Shown: positions 45,797 to 55,247, counted from the stretch's first letter. The stretch is DNA of 64,000 nt from Deltaproteobacteria bacterium (GCA_016214955.1 JACRMN010000024.1:124001-188000); one strand, 5' to 3'. The notes: generated from the letters alone by a model not told the origin. Numbers and translations are program-made.

Positions 45797-47152
45797 TCAG
45801 TGCTGCGGGGACTCCACCGGTTCCACCACCGCCACCAGCCCCTCCACCGCCACCACGCGGACCCGGGTGCCCCGGGCCACCGTCGCCGTCGAGCGGGCCT
45901 TCCAGTACTCGCCGTGCAGGAAGGCCTCGCCGCCCGCGGGCCCGAGGTCGGTGAGGGCCTCGCCGGTCTCGCCCACCAGGCCGGCCGACCCGGCGACCAG
46001 CCGCTCGCGTCGCGAGCGGACGATCTTCCAGGCCACGAACCCGAGGAGCGCCGCCAGCGCCAGCGGCGTGGGCCAGACCACCGCCGGGCTGAGCTGGAAG
46101 GCGGCGGGGTCGAAGGCGTAGTCGGGCGAGCTCCGGTCGATGAAGAGCAGCGTCCCCACCAGCATGCAGCCGGCGCCGGCCAGGCCGGCGATGCCGTGGG
46201 TGGTGACGTAGGCCTCGGCGACGATGAGCCCCACGCCCACCAGCAGCAGCAGAACCGCGCCGGCGTTGACCGGGATGACCCGCATCGCCAGGAAGGCGAG
46301 GAGGAGCGCGATGGCGCCGGCGGCGCCGGGGATGATGGAGCCCGGGTGGTAGAACTCGAGGGCGATCCCCAGGGTCCCGAGCAGGAAGAGGAGCGCCACC
46401 ACGTTGGGGTCGGCCAGGAAGCCGAGCGTGCGCTGCCGGACCGTCATCTCCAGCGGCTCGACGGCGGCGTCGCGGGTGCGGAGCGTCCTCGGCCCGGCGG
46501 CGAGCGCCACCTGGCGCCCGTCGGCCTGGGCCAGGAGCGCGGCCACGTCCGGGACCACCAGGTCCACCACCTTCTCCTTCAGGGCCTCGGCGGCGGTGAT
46601 CGAGACGCTCTCGCGCACCGCCTTCTCGGCCCAGGCGGCGTTGCGGCCGCGGGCGGCGGCGATGCTGCGGGCGAAGGCGGCGGTGTCGTTCTCCACCTTC
46701 TTCGCCATGTCCTTGCCCGCCTGCTCGGCCACGTCCTTGCCCCCGGAGAGGACCGGGTGGGCGGCGCCGATGTTGGAGGCCGGGTGCATGGCGGCCACGT
46801 GGGCGGCCATGGTGAGGAAGACGCCGGCCGAGCCGGCCCGCGCGCCGGCGGGCCCCACCCAGACGGCGATGGGCACCTCCGACGCCAGCATCGCCTGCAC
46901 GATCTCGCGGGTGGCATCGAGCGTGCCGCCCGGCGTGTCGAGGACGATGAGCAGGAGGTCCAGCCCGTCGGCCCGGGCCCGGGCGATGCCCGAGGCCACG
47001 TACTCGGCGGTGGCGGTGGTGATGGCCTGCTTGACGTCGAGCCGCAGCACCCGCTGCCGGCCCGGAGCCGCCTCGGGCGGCGCGGCGGCGGCCCACGCCA
47101 CGAGCCCCAGGAGCACCGGCGCGACCCAGCGTGACGCCCTCGTCCTCGGCAT
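45797..47152 (-). CDS. NfeD-family membrane serine protease
   Basis: 451 residues. A signal peptide is followed by a ClpP/S49-like protease domain with DTPGGTLDATREIVQAM and the catalytic Ser in ARAGSAGVFLT; a Lys-rich helix follows. Four or more membrane helices (about 265-370) and a C-terminal OB-fold NfeD domain (TGEALTDLGPAGGEAFLHGEYWKA) complete it. GGGAGG precedes the ATG. It cleaves stomatin or regulates membrane quality. The uracil-DNA glycosylase gene ends 3 bp upstream. Confidence 0.92.
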   Translation of the reverse strand: MPRTRASRWVAPVLLGLVAWAAAAPPEAAPGRQRVLRLDVKQAITTATAEYVASGIARARADGLDLLLIVLDTPGGTLDATREIVQAMLASEVPIAVWVGPAGARAGSAGVFLTMAAHVAAMHPASNIGAAHPVLSGGKDVAEQAGKDMAKKVENDTAAFARSIAAARGRNAAWAEKAVRESVSITAAEALKEKVVDLVVPDVAALLAQADGRQVALAAGPRTLRTRDAAVEPLEMTVRQRTLGFLADPNVVALLFLLGTLGIALEFYHPGSIIPGAAGAIALLLAFLAMRVIPVNAGAVLLLLVGVGLIVAEAYVTTHGIAGLAGAGCMLVGTLLFIDRSSPDYAFDPAAFQLSPAVVWPTPLALAALLGFVAWKIVRSRRERLVAGSAGLVGETGEALTDLGPAGGEAFLHGEYWKARSTATVARGTRVRVVAVEGLVAVVEPVESPQH

Positions 47153-47154
47153 GG

Positions 47155-47964
47155 TCACCTCCCCGGCGGCGTCTTGCCGAACTCCTTCATCACCAGCTTG
47201 AGGTCGTCCCAGGCCTTCCCCTTCTCGGCCGGGTTTCGCAGGAGGTAGGCCGGGTGGAAGGTGGGCATGCAGCGCACGCCCTGGTACTCCCGCCAGCGGC
47301 CGCGCTGGCGGCTGATGGGCGTGCCGTCGCGGAGCAGGGTCTGCACCGCGAATCGGCCCAGCGCCACGATCACCCGGGGGCCGATGGCGGCGATCTGAGC
47401 CTTGAGGAAGGGCTCGCAGGCCTCGATCTCGTCGGGCTCGGGGTCGCGGTTGCCGGGCGGCCGGCACTTCACCACGTTGGCGATGTGCACCTCCTCGCGC
47501 CGGAAGCCCATCGCCTCGATCATCCGGGTGAGGAGCTGGCCCGCCTTCCCCACGAAGGGCTCGCCCTGCAGGTCCTCGTCCGCCCCCGGCCCCTCCCCCA
47601 CGAAGAGCAGCTCTGCCTTCGGGCTGCCGACGCCGAAGACGAGCCGGGTGCGTCCCGCGTGCAGCTTGCAGCGCGTGCACTCCCCCAGCTCCTGCCGGAC
47701 GGCCAGCAACCCCTCGCTCCCGCACCCTTTGTCGGAGAGCGAGTAGGCCGCCGCGGGCCTCGAGGTCGAGGTCGAGGTCGGGGGCGTGGACGGGGTCGCT
47801 GCCGGAGCCACGGTCCGGGGCGATGGCGCGCTCGCCGGCCTCACCCGCGTCTCCGCGGGCGGCACCTCCAGCACGCCGGCGTCGCGGAGCGCCTCCAGGT
47901 GGCGGAGCGCGTCGGCGGCCACTGCCGCGGCTTCCGGCGGAAGGCGCTTCGGGGCTCGGTTCAC
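47155..47964 (-). CDS. Type-4 uracil-DNA glycosylase (4Fe-4S)
   Basis: 269 residues. Motif [21 protein letters not shown], the Cys cluster CTRCKLH with further Cys in [22 protein letters not shown], and HPAYLLRNP identify the family. It removes uracil from DNA. A Thr/Ser-rich spacer near residue 60, encoded by GGTCGA repeats, separates an N-terminal extension from the catalytic domain. I chose GTG 47964 (AGAGG 6 bases upstream); the open frame runs farther but has no signal. Confidence 0.9.
   Translation of the reverse strand: MNRAPKRLPPEAAAVAADALRHLEALRDAGVLEVPPAETRVRPASAPSPRTVAPAATPSTPPTSTSTSRPAAAYSLSDKGCGSEGLLAVRQELGECTRCKLHAGRTRLVFGVGSPKAELLFVGEGPGADEDLQGEPFVGKAGQLLTRMIEAMGFRREEVHIANVVKCRPPGNRDPEPDEIEACEPFLKAQIAAIGPRVIVALGRFAVQTLLRDGTPISRQRGRWREYQGVRCMPTFHPAYLLRNPAEKGKAWDDLKLVMKEFGKTPPGR
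47761..47784. repeat. GGTCGA repeat in the glycosylase linker
   Basis: Four tandem GGTCGA/GGTCGG hexamers inside the coding region, encoding the Thr/Ser spacer. The same unit occurs at 34531-34573 and 49310-49430. Confidence 0.7.
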
Positions 47965-48005
47965 GTTGGCCTCTTCATGCGCCGGAGGGACCCGGCGCGC
48001 AAGGA

Positions 48006-49223
48006 CTACCGGGGGCGCCGCGAGTCGAGGAGCTCCACGGCCCAGTCGAGGATGGCCTCCGCCACCTCCTCCTTGGTCCCTTCCACGTTGGCCCGCTCTC
48101 CGGGGCCCACCAGCACCACCCGGTTGCGATCGCCCGAGAAGCCGGCGCCGGGCCGCCCCACCTTGTTGGCCACCACCAGGTCGCACTTCTTGGCCTGGAG
48201 CTTCTTCTTGGCGTTCTCGAGCAGCCCCTCGGTCTCGGCGGCGAAGCCGACGATCACCGGAGCGCCGGCGCGACCGGAGTGGCGCTTCCCCACGCCGGCC
48301 AGGATGTCGGGCGTGCGGGTGAGGACCAGGGCCTCGTCCTCGTCCCCCTTCTTCTTCTTCTGGCTGACGCTGTCGCGGGGCCGGTAGTCGGAGACCGCGG
48401 CGGCGGCCACGAACAGGTCCAGGTCGTTGGCCTCCTCCTCCACCGCAGCGGCCATCTCCTCGGCCGTGCCCACCCGCACCACCTTCACCTTGGGCGGGTC
48501 GTGCAGCTCCACCGGACCCGAGACCAGCACCACCCGGGCGCCGCGGCGAGCGGCCACCTTGGCCACCGCGAAGCCCATCTTCCCCGACGAGGGGTTGGAG
48601 ATGAAGCGGACCGGGTCGATGGGCTCGCGGGTCGGGCCCGCGGTCACCACCACCTTGCGGCCGGTGAGATCGCGCGGCCCGAGGAGCCGCGCCGCGGCGG
48701 CGGCGATCTCCTCCGGATCGGCCAGCCGCCCCGGACCGATGTCACCGTCGGCCAGCGCACCCGACGAGGGGCCGACCACGTGCCAGCCCCGCTTCTCCAG
48801 CATCGCCACGTTGTCGCGCACCGCCGGGTTGGCCCACATGCGGGTGTTCATGGCCGGCGCCAGCAGCACCGGGCAATCGCAGGCCAGCGCCACCGTTGTC
48901 ACGGCGTCGTTCGCCAGGCCCATGCGGAGCCGGGCGATGAGGTCGGCGGTGGCTGGCGCCACCACCAGCAGGTCGGCGGCTCGCCCCAGCTCCAGGTGGC
49001 CGTACGTGCGGTCCTGCGCCGCATCGAGGACGTCGGTGAGCGGTGCGGCGCCGGTGAGGGCCTGGAAGGTGAGCGGCCCGACGAAGCGGGTCGCCGCCTC
49101 GGTCATGGCCACCCGCACCGCCCCTCCCCCCTTCACGAACAGTCTCGCCACCTCGCAGGCCTTGTAGGCCGCGATACCGCCGCCCACGCCGAGGACGATC
49201 GTTCGCCCTGTGAAATCGCTCAT
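48006..49223 (-). CDS. coaBC: Bifunctional phosphopantothenoylcysteine decarboxylase/synthetase (CoaBC)
   Basis: 405 residues. The CoaC flavin domain (1-190) has [16 protein letters not shown], the active-site His in YGHLELG, and PAMNTRMW. The CoaB synthetase domain (195-400) has [24 protein letters not shown] and AAAVSDYRP. It makes phosphopantetheine precursors for CoA. In the flavin domain the position of the E. coli catalytic Cys158 (ACGDIGPGRM) reads [10 protein letters not shown], so that Cys is replaced by Asp. A TAGACT hexamer at 49230-49235 may be a -10 of a leaderless promoter. Confidence 0.94.
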   Translation of the reverse strand: MSDFTGRTIVLGVGGGIAAYKACEVARLFVKGGGAVRVAMTEAATRFVGPLTFQALTGAAPLTDVLDAAQDRTYGHLELGRAADLLVVAPATADLIARLRMGLANDAVTTVALACDCPVLLAPAMNTRMWANPAVRDNVAMLEKRGWHVVGPSSGALADGDIGPGRLADPEEIAAAAARLLGPRDLTGRKVVVTAGPTREPIDPVRFISNPSSGKMGFAVAKVAARRGARVVLVSGPVELHDPPKVKVVRVGTAEEMAAAVEEEANDLDLFVAAAAVSDYRPRDSVSQKKKKGDEDEALVLTRTPDILAGVGKRHSGRAGAPVIVGFAAETEGLLENAKKKLQAKKCDLVVANKVGRPGAGFSGDRNRVVLVGPGERANVEGTKEEVAEAILDWAVELLDSRRPR

Positions 49224-49579
49224 GGCGTCAGTCTACCCCGGGTCCGCCCAGGAAGGTGGCGACTGGACGCTGGTGACGAGGCCATGCTGGCGCGGTCGGG
49301 GGCGGCGCCGAGGTCGCGGTCGAGGTCGGGGTCGAGGTCGGGGTCGAGGTCGGGGTCGAGGTCGGGGTCGAGGTCGGGGCCGAGGTCGAGGGTCGGGGTC
49401 GGGGGTCGGGGGTCGGGGTCGAGATCGCGGTTGCCTCCTCCGCACCGACTCCGCATCGATTCCACGCGTGAGTGTTTCCGTCCCGTCCCGCTGCCATTTC
49501 CGCACAGAGGCGTGATGCACCTGTGCCCGTTTGCCAGATGGCAACACGCCGCCCGTGGGGCGTACCTTGGTTGCCGGGT
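49224..49579. other. 356-bp gene-free region with GGTCGG-type tandem repeat
   Basis: No gene is supportable. It contains the tandem repeat 49310-49430, then about 150 bp up to the kinase gene without other visible structure. Arg/Gly-rich open frames here are artefacts of the repeat. Confidence 0.6.
49310..49430. repeat. 12-bp tandem repeat GAGGTCGGGGTC
   Basis: Six full units at 49310-49381 (the middle four identical), then degenerate GGTCGGGG-type copies to about 49430. It is too short and lacks unique spacers for a CRISPR. Similar hexamers occur in two coding regions of this window. Confidence 0.9.
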
Positions 49580-51571
49580 ATGTCGATTTCGGAAGGATCC
49601 ACCGAAGAGTCGCGGACGCCGCCATCGCTGGCGCGCGCCGGCGAGGATCAGGTCACCGCCTTCGCCGATCTCTTCCCCCTCATCTTCGCCAACGCCAACG
49701 AGGGAATCCTCCTCGCCACCACCGACGGCTCCATCTTCGCCGCCAACCCCGAGGCCTGCCGCATCCTCGGCCGCACCGAGGCCCAGGTGTGCGAGGCGGG
49801 CCGCACCGGGATCTTCGACGCCGGCCCCGCCCTCTCACGCGCCCTCGCCGAGCGGGAGCGCACCGGCCGCCTGCGGGCCGACCTGACGGCCATCCGGCCC
49901 GATGGCGCGCGCATCCCGATCGAGGTGAGCTCGGTGCTGCTCGGCGACTCGGGCCCGCCCGGCGCCACGGTCATCTTCTTCCGCGACGTCAGCGAGCGGG
50001 CGACGGCCGAGGAGGCGCTGGAGGCGAAGCGCCAGCTCCTCGATCGCGTCTTCTCCGTGCTCGAGGACGCGGTCTTCGTCATCGACTACCGCAGCGGCCT
50101 CGTCATCCGGGCGAACAGCGCTGCCGAGGAGATGTTCGGCATTCCCATGGACGAGCTGGTGGGGCACGACACCTCCTTCGCCCACGCCGACCCGGAACGG
50201 CACGCCGCCTATCGCCGCCTGGCCGAGGAGGCCTGGGGCAAGGGCGGGGCCTTCGCCGGCGAGACGGTGATGCGCCGGGCCAACGGCCAGTTCTTCCCGG
50301 TGCGCCACTTCTCGCGTCCGGTGCGGGAGGGCGACCTCTCGGTGGTGGTGGAGGTGGTGCGCGACCTCTCGGAGCAGAAGCGGGCCGCCGCCGACCGCGC
50401 CCGGCTCGAGTCGGCCCTGCTCCAGGCGCAGAAGATGGAGAGCCTCTCCGCGCTGGCCGGCGGCCTGGCTCTCGACTTCAACAACCTCATGGGCGTGGTG
50501 CTGGCCAACGCCGGCAACGTGGCGGCGCAGATGGCCGAGGGCTCGCCGGCCCGCCAGGCCCTCGACGACATCGCCGCGGCGGCGCGCCAGGGCTCGGCGC
50601 TGGGCCGCCAGGTGCTGGCCTACGCCGGGCGGGCCCGGGTGGCCTCGGCGCCCCTCGACCTGGCCCACGTGGTCGACGACGTGCTGCACCTGGTGCGGGC
50701 CTCGGTGCCCAAGAAGGTGGCGGTTGACCTGCGCTGCGCCGAGCGGGCGCCGCTGGTGGGCGATCGCGGGCAGCTGGGACAGGTACTCCTCAACCTCGTC
50801 CAGAACGCCGGCGAGGCCATCGGCGATCGCGAGGGGCGCATCGCCATCTCCACCGGCGTGGAGGTGTGCGAGCCGGGCCATCCGGCCCTGGCCTGGCAGG
50901 AGCCGCCCCTGGAGCCGGGGCCCTACGCCTGGCTGGAGGTTGCCGACGACGGCCCCGGCATGTCGCAGGAGGTGGCCGACAGGGCCTTCGACCCGTTCTT
51001 CAGCACGCGGGCGGTGGGGCGCGGCCTGGGCCTGGCGGCGGTGTCGGGCGTCGTGCGGGGCCACCGCGGCGCGGTGGAGGTGGACACCGCGCCGGGCCGG
51101 GGCTGCCGCATCCGCATCTGGCTGCCGGTGGGCGGGCCCGTGGAGGAGGCGCGGCGCGAGCAGGCGCGGCCGGCGCCGGCCGAGGGAGGCCGCGGGACGG
51201 TGCTGGTGGTGGACGACGAGCCGCTGGTGCGGCGGGTGGCCCGGCGCATCCTCGAGACCGGCGGCTTCCACGTCATCGAGGCCAGCGACGGCCTCGAGGC
51301 CTCGGAGCGGTTCCGCGACGACCCCGGGTCCATCGACCTGGTGCTGCTCGACTTCGACATGCCGCGCATGAACGGCGCCGAGGCGCTCGACGCGCTCCAG
51401 CTCGTCGACCCGGCCGTCCGGGTGCTGCTCTCCACCGGCTTCGGCGACGAGCGCTGGATGCAGCTCTTCCGGGGCAAGAAGCTCTCGGGCGTGATCGAGA
51501 AGCCCTACGCCGCCGCGGCGCTCCTGTCGGCGGTGAAGGGCGCCATGCCCGGCCGGGCGCGCGCCAGCTGA
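49580..51571 (+). CDS. PAS-containing hybrid histidine kinase with missing phospho-accepting His
   Basis: 663 residues: two PAS domains (about 25-145 and 150-265), a HisKA-like dimerisation helix (280-345), HATPase domain (385-530) and a C-terminal receiver (540-650). The ATPase N-box LLNLVQNAGEAI and G-box DDGPGM are intact; the receiver phospho-accepting Asp is Asp591 in LLDFDMPRMNG. In the HisKA motif AGG(IL)AHDFNN the His is Leu298 (AGGLALDFNN; codon CTC at 50471-50473). Start ATG 49580; the upstream open frame lacks a start signal. The protein may signal without autophosphorylation or act as a phosphatase. Confidence 0.9.
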   Translation: MSISEGSTEESRTPPSLARAGEDQVTAFADLFPLIFANANEGILLATTDGSIFAANPEACRILGRTEAQVCEAGRTGIFDAGPALSRALAERERTGRLRADLTAIRPDGARIPIEVSSVLLGDSGPPGATVIFFRDVSERATAEEALEAKRQLLDRVFSVLEDAVFVIDYRSGLVIRANSAAEEMFGIPMDELVGHDTSFAHADPERHAAYRRLAEEAWGKGGAFAGETVMRRANGQFFPVRHFSRPVREGDLSVVVEVVRDLSEQKRAAADRARLESALLQAQKMESLSALAGGLALDFNNLMGVVLANAGNVAAQMAEGSPARQALDDIAAAARQGSALGRQVLAYAGRARVASAPLDLAHVVDDVLHLVRASVPKKVAVDLRCAERAPLVGDRGQLGQVLLNLVQNAGEAIGDREGRIAISTGVEVCEPGHPALAWQEPPLEPGPYAWLEVADDGPGMSQEVADRAFDPFFSTRAVGRGLGLAAVSGVVRGHRGAVEVDTAPGRGCRIRIWLPVGGPVEEARREQARPAPAEGGRGTVLVVDDEPLVRRVARRILETGGFHVIEASDGLEASERFRDDPGSIDLVLLDFDMPRMNGAEALDALQLVDPAVRVLLSTGFGDERWMQLFRGKKLSGVIEKPYAAAALLSAVKGAMPGRARAS

Positions 51572-51572
51572 C

Positions 51573-52745
51573 TCAGCGGCAGCGGGCCGCCGCGTCGGAG
51601 GGATCCCCGAGGGCGTGGCAGCGGGCGCAGGCCCGCTGGTTCCTGCGCAGCAGGCTGCGGCAGCCGGAGGCGAAGCCCGGCGGGTGGGGCCGGGCCCCGC
51701 CGCTCGTGGCCGCGTGGCAGCCGAGGCACTGCTCCTCGCGGTGGCAGGAGACGCAGCTCCCCATGTTGCGTGCCGCCTGGAGCGCGTGGTGGCCGCTCCC
51801 CGGCGTGAGCCAGCCCGGCGGGTGGACGCGGGCCGAGGGGTCCTGGAAGGCCGGGTCGGCGTTGCGCCCCACGCCGGTGCGCTCGTGGCAGGCGATGCAG
51901 AAGCTCTGGCGGCGGTGGCAGGCGTCGCACCGCTCCGCCTGCTGCCGCGCCGGCACCATGTGGGTGGAGAGGAAGTCGCCGGGGTGCACCGCCTGGGGGC
52001 GGACGAGCGCGTCGTGGCACCGGGCGCAGGAGGGCTCGTCGTGGCAGGCGAGGCAGCGGGCCCGCTGGCCGGCGCCGGCGAGGGCGTGGCTGCGCTCCCA
52101 GCGCGGGCCGTGGTCGAGGCCGAAGGGGTTCCCGGGGCCGGGGACGAGCTTGCCCGAGGGGTACCCGGTCTCGAGGCGCGCGCCGCGGGCCCGCAGCGAG
52201 GTGGGGTGGCAGGTGGCGCAGGCCGAGGGGGCGCGGGCACCGTCGTGGCAGCCCAGGCAGGTGGCCATGCGCGGCAGGTCGGCGCGAGTGGCCAGGTCCA
52301 CCCGGGAGAGGTCGCCGTGGCAGTCGGCGCAGCCGGCGCCGCGGGCCAGGTGGCGGGCGTGGGAGAAGTGCAGGTTGGGGGGCGGGAAGCGCGAGGCGCG
52401 AGGCGCCCGCTGCACCGTCCAGTCGAACCCGGGGTGGCAGTCCTGGCAGGCGGAGGGGGGCGACACGGGCATGCCGGCCCGGGCCTCCTCGATGGCGTGG
52501 CAGGGGGCGCAGCGTGCCTCCGCGGGGAGGTTGCGGTCGCTGGCCGACTCGCTGCGGGCGACGGCGTCGTGGCAGGCGTCGCAACCGATCTGCCGCCGCA
52601 GGTGGGCGCCGTGGTTCACCCGCAGCGCGATCTGCTGCTCCGGGTAGACGGCGGGCGAGCGCGCCTCGCCCGCGGTCTCGGCCGGCGCGCGCCCCTGGGC
52701 GAGGGCCAGGGCGGGGAGGAGCAGCGCGGCGGCGGCGATCCTCAT
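51573..52745 (-). CDS. Periplasmic 13-haem c-type cytochrome
   Basis: 390 residues with a signal peptide (1-17) and 13 CxxCH haem motifs spaced along the whole chain, for example CDACH, CAPCH, CQDCH, CADCH, CLGCH and CATCH. Additional His residues could be distal ligands (for example HFSHARH). Such proteins carry electrons through the periplasm. The next gene upstream on the same strand encodes a beta-barrel and overlaps it by 4 bp (ATGA), suggesting a two-protein conduit. Not a recognised MtrA or OmcA in length or haem number. Confidence 0.93.
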   Translation of the reverse strand: MRIAAAALLLPALALAQGRAPAETAGEARSPAVYPEQQIALRVNHGAHLRRQIGCDACHDAVARSESASDRNLPAEARCAPCHAIEEARAGMPVSPPSACQDCHPGFDWTVQRAPRASRFPPPNLHFSHARHLARGAGCADCHGDLSRVDLATRADLPRMATCLGCHDGARAPSACATCHPTSLRARGARLETGYPSGKLVPGPGNPFGLDHGPRWERSHALAGAGQRARCLACHDEPSCARCHDALVRPQAVHPGDFLSTHMVPARQQAERCDACHRRQSFCIACHERTGVGRNADPAFQDPSARVHPPGWLTPGSGHHALQAARNMGSCVSCHREEQCLGCHAATSGGARPHPPGFASGCRSLLRRNQRACARCHALGDPSDAAARCR

Positions 52746-54241
52746 CGGGCCATCCTCGTGTCCCAGTCGGCGCCCAGCGCGGCCAGCGCGAAGAGCCGCA
52801 CGTCGTTGCGCGCCCAGCGCGGCGCCGAGTCCTCGAGGAGCAGCGAGATGCGGGCGCTGCGCTCCAGCCGCCCGGAGAGGAGCAGCGCCAGCGCCGGGAA
52901 GGTGCCGCCGTTCTTGGGTGCCACCCGGTCCTCGATGCGGGCCAGCGTGGCCCGGCACTCCACCGTGATCCAGCCGCGGAGAGCGCGGCGCGCCACCGCC
53001 GAGAGCCAGGCCTGCGAGCCGTCGGGGCCGGCGCGCACCGTCAGGTCGGCGAGGAGCTCGCCCGGGGTCCCGGCGAGCGCGCCACCCAGCGCCCCCGAGG
53101 GCTCCCAGCCGGCCTGGCGCGGCAGGTCGGCGGCGGAGAAGGCGGGCGCGGCGAGGTGGCGGATCCCGGCGGCGGCCCAGAGCCGGCCCGGCCCGCCGGG
53201 CGGCGCCCAGTCGGCGCGCAGGCGCACCTCGCGGCTCGGCGCGGTGGTGAAGAGGCTCCAGATGGAGTCGGCGGAGAAGGAGGGATGAACGTGCAGACCC
53301 TCGAGCGCCAGGTCGAGATCGCGGTGGGCCGCCCAGGTGAGCCCGGCGCGGAGCGCGGTGAGGCGGCGCAGGTACAGGTCCCACTCGGCGGCGGCGTCGG
53401 CGCCGAGCCGCCCGCCGCGCCAGCGAGCGCCGGCGGAGAGCTTCTCCTCCAGCACCGACCCGGCCCGCTGCGTGCGCCGCCAGGCCAGCTCGGCGCCGCC
53501 GGCCTGGCCCCCCGGGAGGCGGGTCGTCGCCACCCGCGCGCCGAAGGCTGGCGCCTGGTCGTCGAGCGTCTCGTCGGCGCAGAGGCGCGAGGGGGCCGCC
53601 GGGCAGGGGTAGAGCGGCAGGCCGGCGGCGATGCGGCGCCTGTCGGAGTCGCGGGTACCGTCGGGCGCCAGCGTGGGCGAGGCCATCCAGGAGGCGCCGG
53701 TGACCTGGAGCCCGCCGAAGCCGGTGAGCGCCAGCCAGGGGAGCGGGCGGAACGTCGCCTGGCCGCCGTCGAGCCGCCAGGCGCCGAGGGCGTCGGCCAT
53801 GGTCAGGCGGCCGCCGGCCAGGTCGAGCCGCCCGCCCAGCAGCCCGTTCCAGTGGAGCCGGCCGCCGAGGAGCTGGAGCCTGTCGCGGGCCGCGCCGTCG
53901 AGGGCACCGAGCTCGCGATCGGCGAGCGCGAAGTCGGCGTCGAAGCGCAGCTGGAGCGAGAGGCCGGCGTCCTCTCCCGGCACCACCTCGAAGCCGGCCA
54001 GATCGAGCGTCTGCACCAGCCGGCGGCGCGTCAGGCTCCGCCCCGAGTCGGGGTTGCGGGCGGCGACCGTGTCGGCCAGCGCCTCGCTGCGGGCCTCCAC
54101 GTCGTAGGCGGCGGCCGCCGCCGGCTCGGCGCGCCAGAGGAGCAGGACGAGGAGCGCCAGGCCGTGCGCGCGCCGAGCCTGCGCCCGGCGGGTCGCTGCC
54201 GGCCCGCCCCCTCCCCGCTCCCGCGCTCCGTCGCCATCCAC
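52742..54241 (-). CDS. Outer-membrane beta-barrel protein coupled to the 13-haem cytochrome
   Basis: 499 residues from GTG 54241 (ATG 54259 is possible). A long basic n-region and hydrophobic segment (about residues 34-48) lead to a signal cleavage site near AAAA/YDVEARSEAL. The mature part is rich in alternating strands with Gly/Leu/Arg patterns (GRLHWNGLLGGRLDLAGGRL, LAWRRTQRAG, SREVRLRADW), like an outer-membrane barrel. Its stop overlaps the cytochrome start. No MtrB motif is recognised; the porin-cytochrome role is inferred from the pairing. Confidence 0.75.
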   Translation of the reverse strand: MDGDGARERGGGGPAATRRAQARRAHGLALLVLLLWRAEPAAAAAYDVEARSEALADTVAARNPDSGRSLTRRRLVQTLDLAGFEVVPGEDAGLSLQLRFDADFALADRELGALDGAARDRLQLLGGRLHWNGLLGGRLDLAGGRLTMADALGAWRLDGGQATFRPLPWLALTGFGGLQVTGASWMASPTLAPDGTRDSDRRRIAAGLPLYPCPAAPSRLCADETLDDQAPAFGARVATTRLPGGQAGGAELAWRRTQRAGSVLEEKLSAGARWRGGRLGADAAAEWDLYLRRLTALRAGLTWAAHRDLDLALEGLHVHPSFSADSIWSLFTTAPSREVRLRADWAPPGGPGRLWAAAGIRHLAAPAFSAADLPRQAGWEPSGALGGALAGTPGELLADLTVRAGPDGSQAWLSAVARRALRGWITVECRATLARIEDRVAPKNGGTFPALALLLSGRLERSARISLLLEDSAPRWARNDVRLFALAALGADWDTRMAR

Positions 54242-54272
54242 GCCGGGGCAGCCTATCATCGCCGCCCGCGCC

Positions 54273-55247
54273 ATGGACCCGAGCCCCACCGACTCCCCGC
54301 TCCCCGAGGGCCCTGCGGCGCCCGCGCCATCGCCGCCGGCGCCGCCCCGGGCCGGCGCCAGCCTCTTCTTCCTCGTGGTGCTGCTGCTGCACGCAGTGGC
54401 CGGCGGCGCGGCCCAGGCCGTGGCCCTCCTGCCCGGCCTCCTCTGGAGCCAGCTCTTCGCCTTCTTGCTCCCCGGCTTCGCCGCCGCCGCCGGCGCCAAC
54501 CTCGACCCGCGCCGCTTCCTGCTGCTCCGGCGCCCCCCGGTCCCGGCGCAGCTCTGGCTGGGCGCCCTGGCCGGCCTCGCCGCCTTCGCCACCGCCGCGC
54601 CCCTGGCCGGGCTCTGGTCGCTCCTGCTCCCCGACGCCTGGCTCCGCAGCTTCGACCTCGCACCCCTCTTCCAGGGCGGCCTGGCCGAGCGGGCGGCGCT
54701 GGTGGTGCTCACCTCGCTCGCGGCCCCCGTCTGCGAGGAGGTGGCCTTCCGCGGCTACCTGCTCTCGGCGCTGCGGCTCCGGCTGCGCGACGGCGCGGCG
54801 CTGTGGGTCGGAACGCTGCTCTTCGCCGCCATGCACCTCGACCCGGTCCGGCTCCCGGCGCTGCTGGTGCAGGGGGCGGTCTTCGCCTGGCTGGCGCTGC
54901 GCTCCGGCTCGCTCTGGCCGGCGGTGGCCGCGCACGCCGCCAACAACCTGGCCGCGTCGCTGCTGGCGGCCGCCGACCTGGAGGCGGGCCCCGCCTCGCG
55001 CCCGGAGCCGCTGCCGGCGCTGGCCCTGCTCCTCTTCGGCTGCGCCGCGCTGGCCGCGGTGGCCGCCGCCTGGCGCCGCGCCACCCCGGCTCCACCGCCG
55101 GCCGAGGAGCGGCTGGCTCCGCTCGACCCGGCGCGCCCCTACCTGCGCTTCTCCCTCGACCACCTGCCGCCGCGCTACCTCGGGGCGGTGGCCCTGGGCT
55201 TCGCCGCCCTGGCGGCGCTCGCCGGCTGGGGCACGCTGCGGCGGTGA
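54273..55247 (+). CDS. CPBP-family intramembrane metalloprotease (CAAX protease)
   Basis: 324 residues. The family motifs are EExxxR in CEEVAFRGYLL (near residue 154), the His in FAAMHLDP and the HAANNL motif. A Pro-rich N-terminus precedes about seven membrane helices. Members cleave prenylated proteins or act in bacteriocin immunity; the substrate is unknown. Divergent from the barrel gene, 31 bp apart. Confidence 0.9.
   Translation: MDPSPTDSPLPEGPAAPAPSPPAPPRAGASLFFLVVLLLHAVAGGAAQAVALLPGLLWSQLFAFLLPGFAAAAGANLDPRRFLLLRRPPVPAQLWLGALAGLAAFATAAPLAGLWSLLLPDAWLRSFDLAPLFQGGLAERAALVVLTSLAAPVCEEVAFRGYLLSALRLRLRDGAALWVGTLLFAAMHLDPVRLPALLVQGAVFAWLALRSGSLWPAVAAHAANNLAASLLAAADLEAGPASRPEPLPALALLLFGCAALAAVAAAWRRATPAPPPAEERLAPLDPARPYLRFSLDHLPPRYLGAVALGFAALAALAGWGTLRR

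Noticed and set aside
49310-49430. CRISPR array
   Set aside because: The units are contiguous 12-mers without unique spacers, and no cas genes are present.
49210-49515. Arg/Gly-repeat protein gene
   Set aside because: The (RG)n open frame arises only from translating the GGTCGG-type repeat; there is no start signal or conserved domain.
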